A stretch of DNA of 64,000 nucleotides from Rodentibacter pneumotropicus DSM 21403 (GCF_000379905.1 NZ_KB904060.1:37175-101174); one strand, 5' to 3'; positions 1 to 9,954 are shown, numbered from the stretch's first letter. Numbers and translations: made by a program. Notes: generated by a model not told the origin, from the sequence alone.

Positions 1-14
1 CAAATAACTAACTT

Positions 15-42
15 TGAATGCACCTCTTACCCGGTGCATTCA
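15..42 (+). promoter_or_regulatory. stem-loop upstream of siaT
   Basis: A perfect 10-bp inverted repeat (TGAATGCACC / GGTGCATTCA) with an 8-nt loop lies about 40 bases before siaT. In relatives the periplasmic binding protein gene siaP precedes siaT, so this is probably the siaP-siaT intergenic hairpin, which could stabilise the upstream message or attenuate read-through. It is not followed by a T-run, so it is not a clear terminator. siaP itself lies outside the window, so this context is inferred. Confidence 0.55.
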
Positions 43-83
43 ATTCCGTCCCTCTCTTTTCGTCTTCGTTCATGGAGTGAAGC

Positions 84-1934
84 ATGAAAATTTTTAATAA
101 ATTGGAAGAATGGCTTGGTGGCGCTCTATTTCTCGTCATTTTTTGCATTCTTATCGCCCAGATCCTTTCTAGACAGGTATTTCAAGCTCCCCTAATTTGG
201 AGTGAAGAGCTCGCCAAACTACTTTTTGTGTATGTCGGGATGCTTGGAATTAGCGTTGCGGTCAGAAAACAAGAACATGTTTACATTGATTTTCTAACTA
301 ATTTAATGCCTGCCAAAGTGAGAAAAATCTCAAATACTTTTGTGCAACTTATTATTTTTGTCTGTATTTTCTTTTTTATTCATTTTGGTATCCGAAGCTT
401 TAACAGCGCCTCTTTCCCGATTGATGCGTTAGGCGGTATTTCAGAGAAATGGATTTTCGCTGCTTTACCCGTTATTGCAGCATTGATGATGATCCGCTTT
501 TTTCAAGCTCAAGCACAAAATTTCAAGGAAGATAAAAGCTATTTACCGGTCAGCTTTTTCATTATAAGTGCGGTCATTTTATTGGCAATTTTATTTTTTG
601 CGCCGGATTGGTTTAAAGTTTTACGTATTACAAGCTATGTAAAACCGGGTTCGAGTGCCGTCTATGTTGCCTTACTTGTATGGCTTATCATTATGTTCTT
701 AGGAGTACCTGTGGGTTGGTCACTTTTCATTGCAAGTCTCCTCTATTTCACAATGACCCGCTGGAATGTGGTTAATTCAGCATCAGACAAATTAGTATAT
801 AGCCTGAATAGTTTCCCATTACTTGCCGTACCATTTTATATTCTAACCGGTATTTTAATGAATACGGGGGGAATAACCAAACGCATCTTTAACTTTGCCA
901 AAGCCTTGCTTGGACACTATACCGGAGGAATGGGACATGTAAATATTGGCGCAAGTTTACTATTTTCGGGGATGTCCGGCTCTGCCCTAGCAGATGCCGG
1001 TGGTTTAGGACAACTGGAAATTAAAGCAATGCGCGATGCCGGCTATGATGATGATATTTGTGGTGGAATCACTGCAGCCTCTTGCATTATCGGTCCTTTA
1101 GTACCGCCAAGTATTGCAATGATTATTTATGGTGTTATTGCTAATGAATCCATTGCTAAACTCTTTATTGCAGGTTTCGTGCCGGGAGTATTAGTCACTA
1201 TCGCCCTCATGGCAATGAACTATTATGTGGCTAAAAAACGTGGCTATCCAAGAACACCAAAAGCCAGTCGTGCCGAACTATGCGATTCATTTAAACGTGC
1301 TTTCTGGGCAATTTTAACCCCAATATTGATTATTGGCGGCATTTTTTCCGGTTTATTCAGCCCAACAGAATCTGCCGTCGTTGCAGCAGCTTATTCCGTG
1401 ATTATCGGTAAATTTGTCTATAAAGAACTCACCCTAAAAATGCTTTTCAACAGTTGTGTCGAAGCTATGGCAATTACCGGTGTGGTTGCATTAATGATTA
1501 TGACAGTCACTTTCTTCGGCGATATGATCGCCCGTGAACAAGTGGCAATGCGAATTGCCGATGTTTTTGTTGCCGTTGCAGATTCACCATTAATGGTGTT
1601 AGTGATGATAAACGCTTTGTTGCTCTTCCTCGGTATGTTTATTGATGCCTTGGCATTGCAATTCTTAGTGCTCCCAATGCTTATTCCAATTGCGATGCAA
1701 TTTAATATTGACCTCGTGTTCTTTGGTGTGATGACGACCTTAAATATGATGATCGGTATCTTAACACCGCCAATGGGAATGGCTCTCTTTGTGGTAGCAC
1801 GAGTGGGCAATATGTCGGTCTCAACCGTAACAAAAGGGGTATTACCTTTCTTAATCCCGATTTTTGTTACTTTGATTCTCATTACAATTTTTCCACAAAT
1901 TATTACTTTTATACCGAATCTGTTGATTCCATAA
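84..1934 (+). CDS. siaT: sialic acid TRAP transporter, fused membrane subunits SiaQM
   Basis: Membrane component of the tripartite sodium-dependent N-acetylneuraminate transporter; it works with a periplasmic binding protein SiaP expected just upstream of the window. The 616 residues match the usual length of Haemophilus SiaT. Residues about 1-165 form the small DctQ-like domain (four membrane spans), and about 190-616 form the large DctM domain with many spans and glycine-rich motifs such as [12 protein letters not shown]. The fusion of Q and M domains in one chain is typical of the sialic-acid subfamily. A GGAGTGA ribosome site precedes the ATG. nanM follows, which supports the substrate assignment. 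Confidence 0.95.
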   Translation: MKIFNKLEEWLGGALFLVIFCILIAQILSRQVFQAPLIWSEELAKLLFVYVGMLGISVAVRKQEHVYIDFLTNLMPAKVRKISNTFVQLIIFVCIFFFIHFGIRSFNSASFPIDALGGISEKWIFAALPVIAALMMIRFFQAQAQNFKEDKSYLPVSFFIISAVILLAILFFAPDWFKVLRITSYVKPGSSAVYVALLVWLIIMFLGVPVGWSLFIASLLYFTMTRWNVVNSASDKLVYSLNSFPLLAVPFYILTGILMNTGGITKRIFNFAKALLGHYTGGMGHVNIGASLLFSGMSGSALADAGGLGQLEIKAMRDAGYDDDICGGITAASCIIGPLVPPSIAMIIYGVIANESIAKLFIAGFVPGVLVTIALMAMNYYVAKKRGYPRTPKASRAELCDSFKRAFWAILTPILIIGGIFSGLFSPTESAVVAAAYSVIIGKFVYKELTLKMLFNSCVEAMAITGVVALMIMTVTFFGDMIAREQVAMRIADVFVAVADSPLMVLVMINALLLFLGMFIDALALQFLVLPMLIPIAMQFNIDLVFFGVMTTLNMMIGILTPPMGMALFVVARVGNMSVSTVTKGVLPFLIPIFVTLILITIFPQIITFIPNLLIP

Positions 1935-1938
1935 AAAG

Positions 1939-1979
1939 AAGTGCGGTTGAAAATCCTCTCGTTTTTCGACCGCACTTTT
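1939..1979 (+). terminator. inverted uptake-signal pair, likely terminator after siaT
   Basis: AAGTGCGGTTGAAAA and its near complement TTTTTCGACCGCACTT flank a short loop and end in a T-run. Inverted pairs of the uptake signal are used repeatedly in this window as transcription terminators. It separates siaT from nanM. Confidence 0.75.
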
Positions 1980-2043
1980 AATCATTCAATTCTATTCAAT
2001 GCCGTTTTATGAATAGCAAACCATTACTCAAATGAGGTTTATT

Positions 2044-3171
2044 ATGACATTAACAAAAACAGCATTATGCACCGCACTTTTCGCTACCGTAACATTTTCC
2101 GCAAACATTCACGCCTACCCTGCTCTTCCCGTCGGGATTAAAAGCGGTGCCGGCGCTTTAATCGGAGACACCGTTTATGTGGGATTAGGCTCAGGTGGTG
2201 ATAAATTCTACTCCCTTAACTTAAAAGATCCGACCGCACAATGGCAAGAAATTGCCAGCTTTCCAGGTGGGGAACGTAATCAACCTGTCGCGGCAGCTGT
2301 AGATGGAAAACTTTATGTACTTGGCGGCTTACAAAAAAATGAAAAAGGCGAGCTTCAACTGGTCAATGATGCCTACCAATACAATCCGACAGACAATACT
2401 TGGATGAAACTCCCAACCCGTTCACCACGAGGTTTAGTCGGATCATCCGGAGCTTCACACGGTGACAAAATTTATATTATCGGTGGATCTAATCTTTCTA
2501 TCTTTAATGGTTTCTTCCAAGATACAGTGGCTGCCGGCGAAGATAAAATGAAAAAAGATAACATCACAGCTGCCTATTTCAACCAACGTCCGGAAGATTA
2601 TTTCTTTACCACGGAATTATTAAGCTATGAGCCTTCAACAAATAAATGGCGTCATGAAGGTCAAGTGCCATTCTCCGGTAGAGCCGGTGCGGCATTTACT
2701 ATTCAAAACAATGATTTAATGGTCGTGAATGGGGAAATTAAACCCGGACTTCGCACTGCAGAAACACACCAAGGTCAATTCACTGCCAAAGGGGTGAAAT
2801 GGAAAAACCTACCGGATTTACCGGCACCAAAAGGCAAAAGCCAAGATGGTTTAGCCGGTGCGATGGCGGGTTATAGCCATGGAAATTATTTAGTGACCGG
2901 AGGAGCAAACTTCCCAGGTTCTGTTAAACAATTTAAAGAAGGTATGCTACACGCCCACAAAGGTTTAAGCAAAACATGGCATAAGGAGATTTATACCTTA
3001 AATAATGGAAAATGGCATATTATTGGTGAGCTACCAATGAATATCGGTTATGGATTATCCGTTTCTTATGATAATAAAGTGCTATTAATTGGTGGTGAAA
3101 CCGATGGAGGAAAAGCCTTAAACTCCGTAAAAGCATTAAGTTATGACGGTAAAAAATTAACAGTGGAATAA
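2044..3171 (+). CDS. nanM: N-acetylneuraminate epimerase (sialic acid mutarotase), periplasmic
   Basis: Converts the alpha anomer of N-acetylneuraminic acid, released from host glycoconjugates, to the beta anomer in the periplasm before uptake. The chain starts with a signal peptide that ends near NIHA and continues with Kelch-type beta-propeller repeats, seen as recurring GG-containing blades (YVLGGL, YIIGGS, YLVTGGA, VLLIGGE). An in-frame ATG occurs at 2032, but the GAGG ribosome site at 2034-2037 lies over it and is correctly spaced for the ATG at 2044, which I prefer (375 residues). It sits directly after siaT, as expected for a sialic-acid scavenging locus. Confidence 0.92.
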   Translation: MTLTKTALCTALFATVTFSANIHAYPALPVGIKSGAGALIGDTVYVGLGSGGDKFYSLNLKDPTAQWQEIASFPGGERNQPVAAAVDGKLYVLGGLQKNEKGELQLVNDAYQYNPTDNTWMKLPTRSPRGLVGSSGASHGDKIYIIGGSNLSIFNGFFQDTVAAGEDKMKKDNITAAYFNQRPEDYFFTTELLSYEPSTNKWRHEGQVPFSGRAGAAFTIQNNDLMVVNGEIKPGLRTAETHQGQFTAKGVKWKNLPDLPAPKGKSQDGLAGAMAGYSHGNYLVTGGANFPGSVKQFKEGMLHAHKGLSKTWHKEIYTLNNGKWHIIGELPMNIGYGLSVSYDNKVLLIGGETDGGKALNSVKALSYDGKKLTVE

Positions 3172-3246
3172 TCACTAATAAAATACAAGAAATAGCTTGT
3201 GAATACCTCATTCACAAGCGGTTAATAAAAAATCGAAGGAGGATTT

Positions 3247-4713
3247 ATGAGCATTCTTGGTTATGCGCAAAAAATCGGGCAGGCATTGATGGTTCCTGTA
3301 GCCGCATTACCCGCCGCCGCATTATTAATGGGGATCGGTTACTGGCTGGACCCTGACGGTTGGGGAACCAACAGTCAATTAGCTGCATTATTAATCAAAT
3401 CAGGGGCGGCGATTATTGATAATATGGGCTTATTATTCGCCGTTGGTGTGGCTTTTGGTTTATCAAAAGACAAACACGGTTCAGCCGCTCTTTCCGGTTT
3501 AGTGGGTTTTTATGTCGTCACCACCTTGCTTTCACCGGGCGGTGTTGCACAACTACAACATATTGACCCAAGCCAAGTCCCCGCCGCTTTTAGCAAAATT
3601 AACAATCAATTTGTCGGGATCTTAATAGGTGTTATTTCTGCCGAACTTTATAATCGTTTCTATCAAGTGGAATTACCAAAAGCCCTTTCCTTCTTTAGTG
3701 GAAAACGCCTTGTCCCTATTGTAGTTGCTTTTGTTATGATCGCTATTTCTTTTGTTCTCCTCTATGTTTGGCCACATATTTTTAATGCGCTTGTTTCTTT
3801 CGGTGAATCCATTAAAGATTTAGGTGCTATTGGTGCGGGAATTTATGGTTTCTTTAATCGTTTACTTATTTCCGTGGGCTTACACCACGCATTAAATTCT
3901 GTATTCTGGTTTGATGTAGCCGGAATTAACGATATTCCAAACTTCCTCGGTGGGGCAAAATCCCTTGCTGAAGGAACTGCAACCCTAGGTGTGACAGGGA
4001 TGTATCAAGCGGGTTTCTTCCCTGTTATGATGTTTGGTTTACCGGGCGCCGCATTGGCTATTTATCACAGTGCTAAGCCAAGCCAAAAAGCCAAAGTGGC
4101 ATCAATTATGTTGGCTGCGGCGTTTGCTTCATTCTTCACAGGAATCACCGAACCGCTTGAATTTTCATTTATGTTCGTGGCACCGATTCTTTATGTCATT
4201 CACGCACTCTTAACCGGTATTTCCGTATTTATTGCAGCAAGTATGCACTGGATTGCGGGTTTTGGTTTCAGTGCGGGTTTAGTAGATATGGCTCTTTCCT
4301 CTCGCAATCCACTCGCAGTGAATTGGTATATGCTCATTATACAAGGCGTGGTCTTCTTTGCGATTTACTATGTGATGTTCCGCACGGCAATCAAGATCTT
4401 CAACCTCAAAACCCTTGGACGCGAAGAGCAAGAAGAATTTCTAGAGGAATCTCCCGCAACAACCACCTCTTCTCGTGAAGAAAAAGCAATTAAATTTATT
4501 GAGGCATTGGGTGGAAAAGAAAATTTCAAAAATATTGATGCTTGCATTACCCGATTACGTTTAACTTTAGTTGATCAAAATAACATTAATGAAGATCAAC
4601 TAAAGTCATTAGGTTCAAAAGGCACTGTAAAAATTGGCAATGATGGATTGCAGGTTATATTAGGACCTGAAGCAGAACTAGTGGCTGAAGCAATTAAGCG
4701 TCAAATCCATTAA
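3247..4713 (+). CDS. nagE: PTS N-acetylglucosamine-type EIIBC component
   Basis: Phosphotransferase permease that imports and phosphorylates a hexose, most likely N-acetylglucosamine. Residues 1 to about 375 are the EIIC glucose/GlcNAc-family membrane domain (TGITEPLEFSFMFVAP motif). A linker leads to a C-terminal EIIB domain with the phosphorylated cysteine C433 in DACITRLR. It is 488 residues long and lacks the fused EIIA domain of Escherichia coli NagE, so phosphate must come from a separate EIIA such as Crr. Its position after siaT-nanM suggests amino-sugar use, but glucose-family specificity cannot be read with certainty. A strong GGAGG ribosome site precedes the start. Confidence 0.75.
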   Translation: MSILGYAQKIGQALMVPVAALPAAALLMGIGYWLDPDGWGTNSQLAALLIKSGAAIIDNMGLLFAVGVAFGLSKDKHGSAALSGLVGFYVVTTLLSPGGVAQLQHIDPSQVPAAFSKINNQFVGILIGVISAELYNRFYQVELPKALSFFSGKRLVPIVVAFVMIAISFVLLYVWPHIFNALVSFGESIKDLGAIGAGIYGFFNRLLISVGLHHALNSVFWFDVAGINDIPNFLGGAKSLAEGTATLGVTGMYQAGFFPVMMFGLPGAALAIYHSAKPSQKAKVASIMLAAAFASFFTGITEPLEFSFMFVAPILYVIHALLTGISVFIAASMHWIAGFGFSAGLVDMALSSRNPLAVNWYMLIIQGVVFFAIYYVMFRTAIKIFNLKTLGREEQEEFLEESPATTTSSREEKAIKFIEALGGKENFKNIDACITRLRLTLVDQNNINEDQLKSLGSKGTVKIGNDGLQVILGPEAELVAEAIKRQIH

Positions 4714-4739
4714 TAAGAAAATAACTACTGAGCATACAT

Positions 4740-4769
4740 ACCGTTCAAACTCTTGAGCGGTATTTTTTT
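4740..4769 (+). terminator. rho-independent terminator after nagE-like gene
   Basis: ACCGTTCAA pairs with TTGAGCGGT (one G-U pair) and is followed by ATTTTTTT, a standard intrinsic terminator for the PTS gene. Confidence 0.85.
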
Positions 4770-4846
4770 ATAAAAAATTAAGAAAAACCACTCGATAAGA
4801 GTATTTTAGGAAATATTAGAATTTTGGAAAATATCTGAGAATCTAC

Positions 4847-5028
4847 TGGACTATGCTAGGGTGGTGAACTAAGCAGAATTGGTCTTAACAGCAAGTGGCT
4901 TACTGTACGCATCCTTGCGGAATTTCTACCTAGCTCACCATAGAGGTGTTCTAGTCTGCGCAACATAAAACAATAAAAAAGGCTTCTCAACCTTTTAAGC
5001 CACTTTTCAGGAGACCAATCCTGTTTTT
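4847..5028 (+). ncRNA. candidate structured small RNA with terminator, between nagE-like gene and crp
   Basis: There is no ORF here, but the DNA folds in an ordered way. TGGACTA (4847) pairs with TAGTCTG (4952), GGTGAACTAAG (4863) pairs with CCTAGCTCACC (4929), and GCAAG (4891) pairs with CTTGC (4914). Downstream lies CAGGA-GACCAA-TCCTG-TTTTT (5008-5028), which looks like a plus-strand intrinsic terminator. The result is a long interrupted hairpin about 110 nt long within a unit of about 180 nt. The outline resembles 6S-type RNAs, but I do not recognise the sequence. Strand and ends are inferred from the terminator. Apart from this I see nothing in 4770-5162 except a weak minus-strand hairpin near 4977-5000. 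Confidence 0.45.
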
Positions 5029-5162
5029 CTACATATCTGTAGAAACTTGCGTATGATAAGGTCCTTTTCCCTTATTGTCAATTTAATGTGTGTCTATTTG
5101 AATATTAAATATTCAAAAACTACTTTTTTATATAGAAAAAAACCTTTTCTGGGAATTACCCG

Positions 5163-5840
5163 CTATCTTACGCCATAAACAACAATAGTTTTACCATGAG
5201 CATAAATCAAATTTTGATCTTCCAACATTTTAATAATACGCCCTACTGTTTCACGAGAACAACCGACCATTTGTCCAATTTCTTGGCGTGTAATTTTAAT
5301 TTGCATACCATCCGGATGAGTCATTGCCTCAGGTTGTTTCGCAAGATTAATCAGCGTCTGAGCGATACGTCCGGCTACATCTAAAAATGCCAAATTACTT
5401 ACTTGGCGAGAGGTATTTTGCACCCGACGCGCTAACTGTGCTGTTAAAAACATTAAAATTTCAGGATTGATTTGGATCAATTGACGATATTTTTTATAAG
5501 AAATTTCAGCAATCTCACAAGGGGTTTTGGTTTTTACCCAAGCTGAACGCTTTGAGCCTTCATCAAATAAACCGGCCTCACCAAAAAACTCACCGGCTCC
5601 GAGATAAGTTAAAATCATCTCTTTACCTTCATCATCCTTGGCTGAGACCATCACTGTGCCTTTAATGACATAATAAAGCGTGGTTGCATCTTCTCCTGCA
5701 TAAATCAAAGTGGATTTAGCAGGATATTTGTGTAAATGACAATGTGTCAAAAACCAATCTAAAGCAGGATCCCTTGTAGATGAGGAATGTTCATCTTGCA
5801 ATTGTTCCACTTCAATATCAGCATCAATATAGTCTGACAT
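5163..5840 (-). CDS. crp: cAMP receptor protein (CRP)
   Basis: Global catabolite regulator; also required for natural competence in Pasteurellaceae. Residues about 35-150 are the cyclic-nucleotide-binding barrel ([10 protein letters not shown] and RSAWVKTKT contacts for cAMP), and about 175-210 are the winged helix-turn-helix with [19 protein letters not shown]. Length (225) and sequence agree with Haemophilus CRP, whose N-terminal extension before the barrel is also present here. It is the last gene of a minus-strand run slmA-yheU-crp, with 19 bases between yheU and crp. Confidence 0.97.
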   Translation of the reverse strand: MSDYIDADIEVEQLQDEHSSSTRDPALDWFLTHCHLHKYPAKSTLIYAGEDATTLYYVIKGTVMVSAKDDEGKEMILTYLGAGEFFGEAGLFDEGSKRSAWVKTKTPCEIAEISYKKYRQLIQINPEILMFLTAQLARRVQNTSRQVSNLAFLDVAGRIAQTLINLAKQPEAMTHPDGMQIKITRQEIGQMVGCSRETVGRIIKMLEDQNLIYAHGKTIVVYGVR

Positions 5841-5859
5841 ATTGACTCCTTACCAGTTC

Positions 5860-6078
5860 CTATTTCAAAAAGTCCATTTTATCTTTTATATCAATGGATT
5901 CGTGTAATTCTGACCAGACAATGACCGCACTTCCATTACGGATTTTTTCTAATAATTGTTCTTTTTTACGTGCAAGTGGAATTTCTTCCGCACCATAATC
6001 AGTTCCCTCTCGCAAGATTACACTTTCAACAATATTATCAAGGGTTGCAGGCTCTAACTCTTGCCATGGAATAATCAT
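5860..6078 (-). CDS. yheU: YheU-family (UPF0270) small protein
   Basis: Conserved small protein of unknown function. The start at MIIPWQELEPATLDN (6078) is chosen over an upstream ATG at 6099 because it matches the family N-terminus and has an AGGGA ribosome site at the right distance. The 72-residue length equals the family norm. It lies between slmA and crp, the same arrangement as in Haemophilus influenzae. No catalytic motif is visible. Confidence 0.85.
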   Translation of the reverse strand: MIIPWQELEPATLDNIVESVILREGTDYGAEEIPLARKKEQLLEKIRNGSAVIVWSELHESIDIKDKMDFLK

Positions 6079-6099
6079 ACATTTCCCTGAGAAAGTCAA

Positions 6100-6756
6100 T
6101 TAAGCAAATAAGGGTTCAATAAAACGCCATTGTTGTTCAAAAGATTGACTTGATGTTGTACGGAAATTTGTCCGAACATAACGCATAAATTGTCCCTCGC
6201 ATAAGGTCACCAGATGTGCCGCAATAATACGAATATCCACTGAAAATCCCTTTCCTTCCCGTAATTTACGCATTTGTAGAATATTCACAAATTGCATTTC
6301 AAGGCGATCAAAAAACATCGCAACACGTGCCTGTAGTTCTGCATCTTCAAACATCAGTGCATGCCCTGTTAAAATGCGTGTGAAACCGGGATTTTTGCGG
6401 GCAAAATCCAAAATCATCTGCAAAATATCATGTACTCGATTCAGTGTATTGGTTTCATTGCGGATGGAAGCATTGATTCGGCTCAATAAATTACTTTCAA
6501 TATTTTCAATCAATGCTTCAAATATTTTTGTTTTGCTCGGGAAATAACGGTAGAGTGCCGCCTCCGATACACCAACCTCCTGTGCCAAACGGGCAGTAGT
6601 CATACGCTCCATTCCCCGTTCAGAATGTAACATATGTGTTAATACCGTTAGCACTTGCTGACGGCGTTCTTTCACGGTGCGTTTTTCAATTTTAGGTGTT
6701 TTTACTTCCGGTGCAATTTCATCTACGCCGGATAAAGATAATTGTTCTTCTATCAT
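6100..6756 (-). CDS. slmA: nucleoid occlusion factor SlmA (TetR family)
   Basis: DNA-binding inhibitor of FtsZ assembly over the nucleoid. The 218-residue protein has a TetR-type helix-turn-helix around residues 40-80 ([20 protein letters not shown]) and an all-helical C-terminal domain ([20 protein letters not shown]) typical of SlmA. It follows dut with a 3-base gap, the gene pair conserved across gamma-proteobacteria. Confidence 0.95.
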   Translation of the reverse strand: MIEEQLSLSGVDEIAPEVKTPKIEKRTVKERRQQVLTVLTHMLHSERGMERMTTARLAQEVGVSEAALYRYFPSKTKIFEALIENIESNLLSRINASIRNETNTLNRVHDILQMILDFARKNPGFTRILTGHALMFEDAELQARVAMFFDRLEMQFVNILQMRKLREGKGFSVDIRIIAAHLVTLCEGQFMRYVRTNFRTTSSQSFEQQWRFIEPLFA

Positions 6757-6759
6757 AGG

Positions 6760-7215
6760 TTATTGTTTGCCTGAATGCCCAAAGCCGCCTTCACCACGCT
6801 CAGTTTGCTGAAAATCCTGTACAAGATTAAATTCCGCCTGCACCACAGGGACAAATACCAACTGCGCAATGCGATCACCGACTTCAATTTTAAACGGTTC
6901 GGAACCACGATTCCACATTGAAACCATCAAAGGTCCTTGATAGTCTGAATCAATTAATCCCACTAAATTGCCCAACACAATCCCATGTTTATGTCCTAGA
7001 CCTGAACGAGGTAAAATCACTGCGGCTAGGTTTGAATCGGCAATATAAATGGATAAACCTGTCGGAATCAATTTGGTTTCATTCGGCTGAATCTCAAAAC
7101 TTTCATCAATTAATGCCCGCAAATCTAGACCGGCAGAACCCTCTGTGGCATAAGTAGGTAAAGGAAATTCCTTTCCAATACGTTGATCCAAAATTTTTAC
7201 GTCTATTTTTTTCAT
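6760..7215 (-). CDS. dut: deoxyuridine 5'-triphosphate nucleotidohydrolase
   Basis: Hydrolyses dUTP to dUMP and pyrophosphate, keeping uracil out of DNA and feeding thymidylate synthesis. All five trimeric dUTPase motifs are visible: [39 protein letters not shown] and the C-terminal [10 protein letters not shown]. The 151 residues match the usual length. It lies between coaBC and slmA, probably co-transcribed. Confidence 0.97.
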   Translation of the reverse strand: MKKIDVKILDQRIGKEFPLPTYATEGSAGLDLRALIDESFEIQPNETKLIPTGLSIYIADSNLAAVILPRSGLGHKHGIVLGNLVGLIDSDYQGPLMVSMWNRGSEPFKIEVGDRIAQLVFVPVVQAEFNLVQDFQQTERGEGGFGHSGKQ

Positions 7216-7257
7216 CTCATACTCCGTTTGAAATTCTGTTGTTTGTATAAAGTGCGG

Positions 7258-8466
7258 TCAAAAATTATAATGTTTTTGGTATTGTTCAACGATCTCATTG
7301 ACTAAGTCAGCAGCAAGTTCAGTTTTCGATTTTAAAGGAAGGGTTTTACTCCCCTCTTTCCAGAAAAGCTGTAAAGCATTGTCATCGGCATTAAATACCT
7401 GCCCCCCTGAGACATCATTCGCACAAATCATATCTAAACTCTTGCGTTTAAGTTTCTCTTTGGCATACTTGGCAAGGTTTTGTGTTTCTGCCGCAAATCC
7501 TACAGTGAAAGGACGGCATTCCGTTAAATGCCCTACATCCGCAATAATATCCGGATTTTTAACCAATTTAAGTACCATTTCATCAGCAGATTTTTTAATT
7601 TTCTGATCTGAAATATCCGCAACACGATAATCAGCCACCGCCGCACAGCCAATAAAAATCTGATTTTTAACGGCATTTTCAAGTGCAGCCTGCCACATTT
7701 CTTTCGCCGATACCACATCAATACGAGTTACGTTATTCGGTGCCGATAAACTTACCGGTCCCGCAATTAATGTCACACTAGCACCACGCTTCGCAAAATT
7801 TTCAGCAATGGCAAAGCCCATTTTACCTGAACTGTGATTGGAAATATAACGCACCGGATCAACGGCTTCACGGGTTGGACCTGCAGTGATCACCACTTTT
7901 ACCCCTTGTAAGTCTTGATCTTGTATGAAGAAATCTGAAAGCGCCGCAAATATTTCCGTCGGTTCCGACATTCGCCCAGCCCCCACATCACCACAAGCCT
8001 GAAAACCGTTATTTGGTCCTATAAGTTGTATGCCCCTTGCTTGAAGTGCGGTCAAATTTTGTTGAGTTATTTGCTGACGGAACATTTGTTGGTTCATTGC
8101 CGGCGCAAGAAAAATTGGTGCATGGGTTGCCAAGCAAATCGTAGAAAGTAAATCATTTGCCATTCCAACAGTAAAACGTGCGATAAAATCAGCACTAGCC
8201 GGTGCGATTACTATTGCATCAGCCCATTTTGCAAGCTCAATATGCCCCATGGCTAGTTCTGCTTGAGGATCAAGTAAGGACTGTGCAACCGCATTACCGG
8301 AAATAGCTTGTAAAGTCAGTGGTGTAACAAACTCTGCGGCAGAGGGGGTTAATACCACTCGAACTTCAGCATCGGATTTGCGTAATAAGCGAATAAATTC
8401 AATGGCTTTGTACGCTGCAATTCCCCCAGTTATCCCCACGACAATACGTTTTCCGCTTAGCTTCAT
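7258..8466 (-). CDS. coaBC: bifunctional phosphopantothenoylcysteine decarboxylase / phosphopantothenate-cysteine ligase
   Basis: Two consecutive steps of coenzyme A synthesis. The N-terminal flavoprotein CoaC domain (about 1-190) contains the PAMNQQMF substrate clamp and the [10 protein letters not shown] segment with the active cysteine. The C-terminal CoaB ligase domain (about 195-402) begins [14 protein letters not shown] and has the SSGKMG nucleotide loop. I start at [11 protein letters not shown] (8466), which fits the family N-terminus and has a GGAGAGG ribosome site, rather than an in-frame ATG at 8502. It is divergent from radC. Confidence 0.95.
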   Translation of the reverse strand: MKLSGKRIVVGITGGIAAYKAIEFIRLLRKSDAEVRVVLTPSAAEFVTPLTLQAISGNAVAQSLLDPQAELAMGHIELAKWADAIVIAPASADFIARFTVGMANDLLSTICLATHAPIFLAPAMNQQMFRQQITQQNLTALQARGIQLIGPNNGFQACGDVGAGRMSEPTEIFAALSDFFIQDQDLQGVKVVITAGPTREAVDPVRYISNHSSGKMGFAIAENFAKRGASVTLIAGPVSLSAPNNVTRIDVVSAKEMWQAALENAVKNQIFIGCAAVADYRVADISDQKIKKSADEMVLKLVKNPDIIADVGHLTECRPFTVGFAAETQNLAKYAKEKLKRKSLDMICANDVSGGQVFNADDNALQLFWKEGSKTLPLKSKTELAADLVNEIVEQYQKHYNF

Positions 8467-8641
8467 TTCCTCTCCGTTTAATTTGTTAGTGGTTAACCAC
8501 AATTCGTGTATTTTACTTCAATTTAATTGAATAAAAAATTTTATTTTCGCGATCCGCCACGCAGCTTTCATACTCTCAGCTTGTCTCATAATATGAGAGC
8601 GATCAAAATCCGAAAGATTTTTATTAACACAAAACAATGCG

Positions 8642-9304
8642 ATGGAATCTCCTCAACTTATGCCGCGTGAAAAATTATTAAAACACGGCGTAACCACACT
8701 TTCAGACCATGAACTCCTGGCAATTTTTTTACGCACCGGTATAAAAAATTGTCCCGTTATGCAACTTTCCGAACAAGTACTTGAACATTTTGGTTCGATC
8801 CGAGCGTTGCTTTCTGCCGATCAAACCTCTTTTTGTGCAATGAAAGGGTTAGGTATTACACAATTTATTCAACTCCAAGCCACCACTGAAATGACCAAAC
8901 GTTACCTTAAACAAGAAATATTTCATGCGCAAATTTTTACAGAACCTGAAACCGTTAAATTCTATTTGAGAATGGAATTACAACAGGAAGAACGGGAAAT
9001 TTTTATGGTGTTATTTTTAGACAATCAACACAGGCTCATAAAAAAAGAGCGGTTATTTTTAGGCACAATTAATGTAGCAAACGTGTATCCACGCGAAATA
9101 ATTAAAGAAGCACTTTATTGCAATGCGGCGGCAATCATTTTAGTGCATAACCATCCTTCGGGGATCGCAGAACCCAGCCATGCAGATCAGCTCGTCACGC
9201 AAAAAATTTGTGAGGCTGCAGAATTAATGGAAATTCGTGTTCTCGATCATTTCATCGTAGGAAAAAACGACTGTTATTCCTTTGCTGAGCATAACTTTCT
9301 TTAA
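8642..9304 (+). CDS. radC: RadC-family JAB/MPN domain protein
   Basis: Member of the RadC family, once linked to DNA repair; its molecular role is unsettled. An N-terminal helix-hairpin-helix region (LPREKLL-like start, KGLGITQFIQLQA) precedes a JAB metalloprotease fold with the metal motif HNHPSG followed by an aspartate (SHAD). Some relatives have longer N-termini. The ATG at 8642 lacks a good ribosome site, so the start is uncertain by a few codons. In Haemophilus influenzae it also sits between coaBC and rpmB. Confidence 0.9.
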   Translation: MESPQLMPREKLLKHGVTTLSDHELLAIFLRTGIKNCPVMQLSEQVLEHFGSIRALLSADQTSFCAMKGLGITQFIQLQATTEMTKRYLKQEIFHAQIFTEPETVKFYLRMELQQEEREIFMVLFLDNQHRLIKKERLFLGTINVANVYPREIIKEALYCNAAAIILVHNHPSGIAEPSHADQLVTQKICEAAELMEIRVLDHFIVGKNDCYSFAEHNFL

Positions 9305-9360
9305 TTCTTATGAAAACCACTTATTTTTCCTCGCCCCCTCTAGGAAAATCGTATTTATAC

Positions 9361-9389
9361 TTGAGAAATGGAAATAAAGTCAGTATAAT
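9361..9389 (+). promoter_or_regulatory. sigma-70 promoter of rpmB-rpmG
   Basis: TTGAGA at 9361-9366 and a perfect TATAAT at 9384-9389 are separated by exactly 17 bases. This would start transcription near 9396 and give a leader of about 120 nt before rpmB. Confidence 0.85.
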
Positions 9390-9410
9390 CTGCGACCTTT
9401 AATATAGTAA

Positions 9411-9500
9411 GCGGGTCGGATTTGCGCGACCTGACGAGGCAGCAAATCTAGTTAGACTAGGTTTAGAACAATCCGAAACGTAAGCTCGAGCTTATATTTA
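9411..9500 (+). promoter_or_regulatory. structured 5' leader of the rpmB-rpmG operon
   Basis: The leader can fold into a closed multi-branch structure. TCGGATT (9416-9422) pairs with AATCCGA (9470-9476), TTTGC (9421-9425) with GCAAA (9442-9446), CTAGT with ACTAG in the hairpin at 9448-9460, and TAAGCTCGAGCTTA (9481-9494) is a palindrome next to the ribosome site GGAG. Ribosomal-protein operons often use such leaders for autoregulation. I know of no established L28/L33 leader with this fold, so function is inferred. Confidence 0.5.
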
Positions 9501-9516
9501 ACTATTGGAGATTATT

Positions 9517-9753
9517 ATGTCTAGAGTTTGTCAAGTAACAGGCAAGCGTCCAGCTGTGGGTAATAACCGCTCACACGCAATGAATGCGACACGTCGTCGT
9601 TTTCTTCCAAACCTTCACACCCACCGTTTCTGGGTTGAAAGTGAAAACCGTTTCGTAACTTTACGCTTAACAGCGAAAGGTATGCGTATTATTGATAAAA
9701 AAGGCATTGATGCAGTGTTAGCTGAAATCCGTGCTCGTGGCGAAAAAATCTAA
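9517..9753 (+). CDS. rpmB: 50S ribosomal protein L28
   Basis: Large-subunit ribosomal protein bL28. I start at [17 protein letters not shown] (9517), preceded by TTGGAG at correct spacing; a further in-frame ATG at 9505 lies before the ribosome site and is unlikely. The length of 78 residues is the family standard, with the characteristic [14 protein letters not shown] segment. It is followed after 11 bases by rpmG. Confidence 0.98.
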   Translation: MSRVCQVTGKRPAVGNNRSHAMNATRRRFLPNLHTHRFWVESENRFVTLRLTAKGMRIIDKKGIDAVLAEIRARGEKI

Positions 9754-9764
9754 GGAGCTAAAAC

Positions 9765-9935
9765 ATGGCAGCGAAAGGCGCTCGTGAGAAAATCCGTTTA
9801 GTTTCTACTGCAGAGACCGGTCACTTCTACACAACCGATAAAAACAAACGTAATATGCCTGAGAAAATGGAAATCAAAAAATTTGATCCGGTAGTACGTA
9901 AACACGTTATCTATAAAGAAGCAAAAATCAAATAA
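9765..9935 (+). CDS. rpmG: 50S ribosomal protein L33
   Basis: Large-subunit protein bL33, 56 residues ([20 protein letters not shown] at the N-terminus). It has the usual [19 protein letters not shown] core and a basic C-terminus, but no zinc-binding CXXC pairs, so it is the zinc-independent form. An AAGGAGC ribosome site lies between rpmB and this start, and the two genes form an operon ending at the terminator at 9955. Confidence 0.98.
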
Positions 9936-9954
9936 TTTTGCTGATTTGAAAAAG

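Noticed and set aside
1418..1975. 185-codon minus-strand ORF opposite siaT
   Set aside because: It is antisense to a well conserved transporter, ends in the terminator hairpin, and its composition is what the complement of a membrane protein gene gives.
4847..5028. Identification of the structured region as a known 6S, tmRNA, RNase P, SRP or GcvB RNA
   Set aside because: I compared it by memory with these RNAs and found no matching conserved segments, so it is left unnamed.
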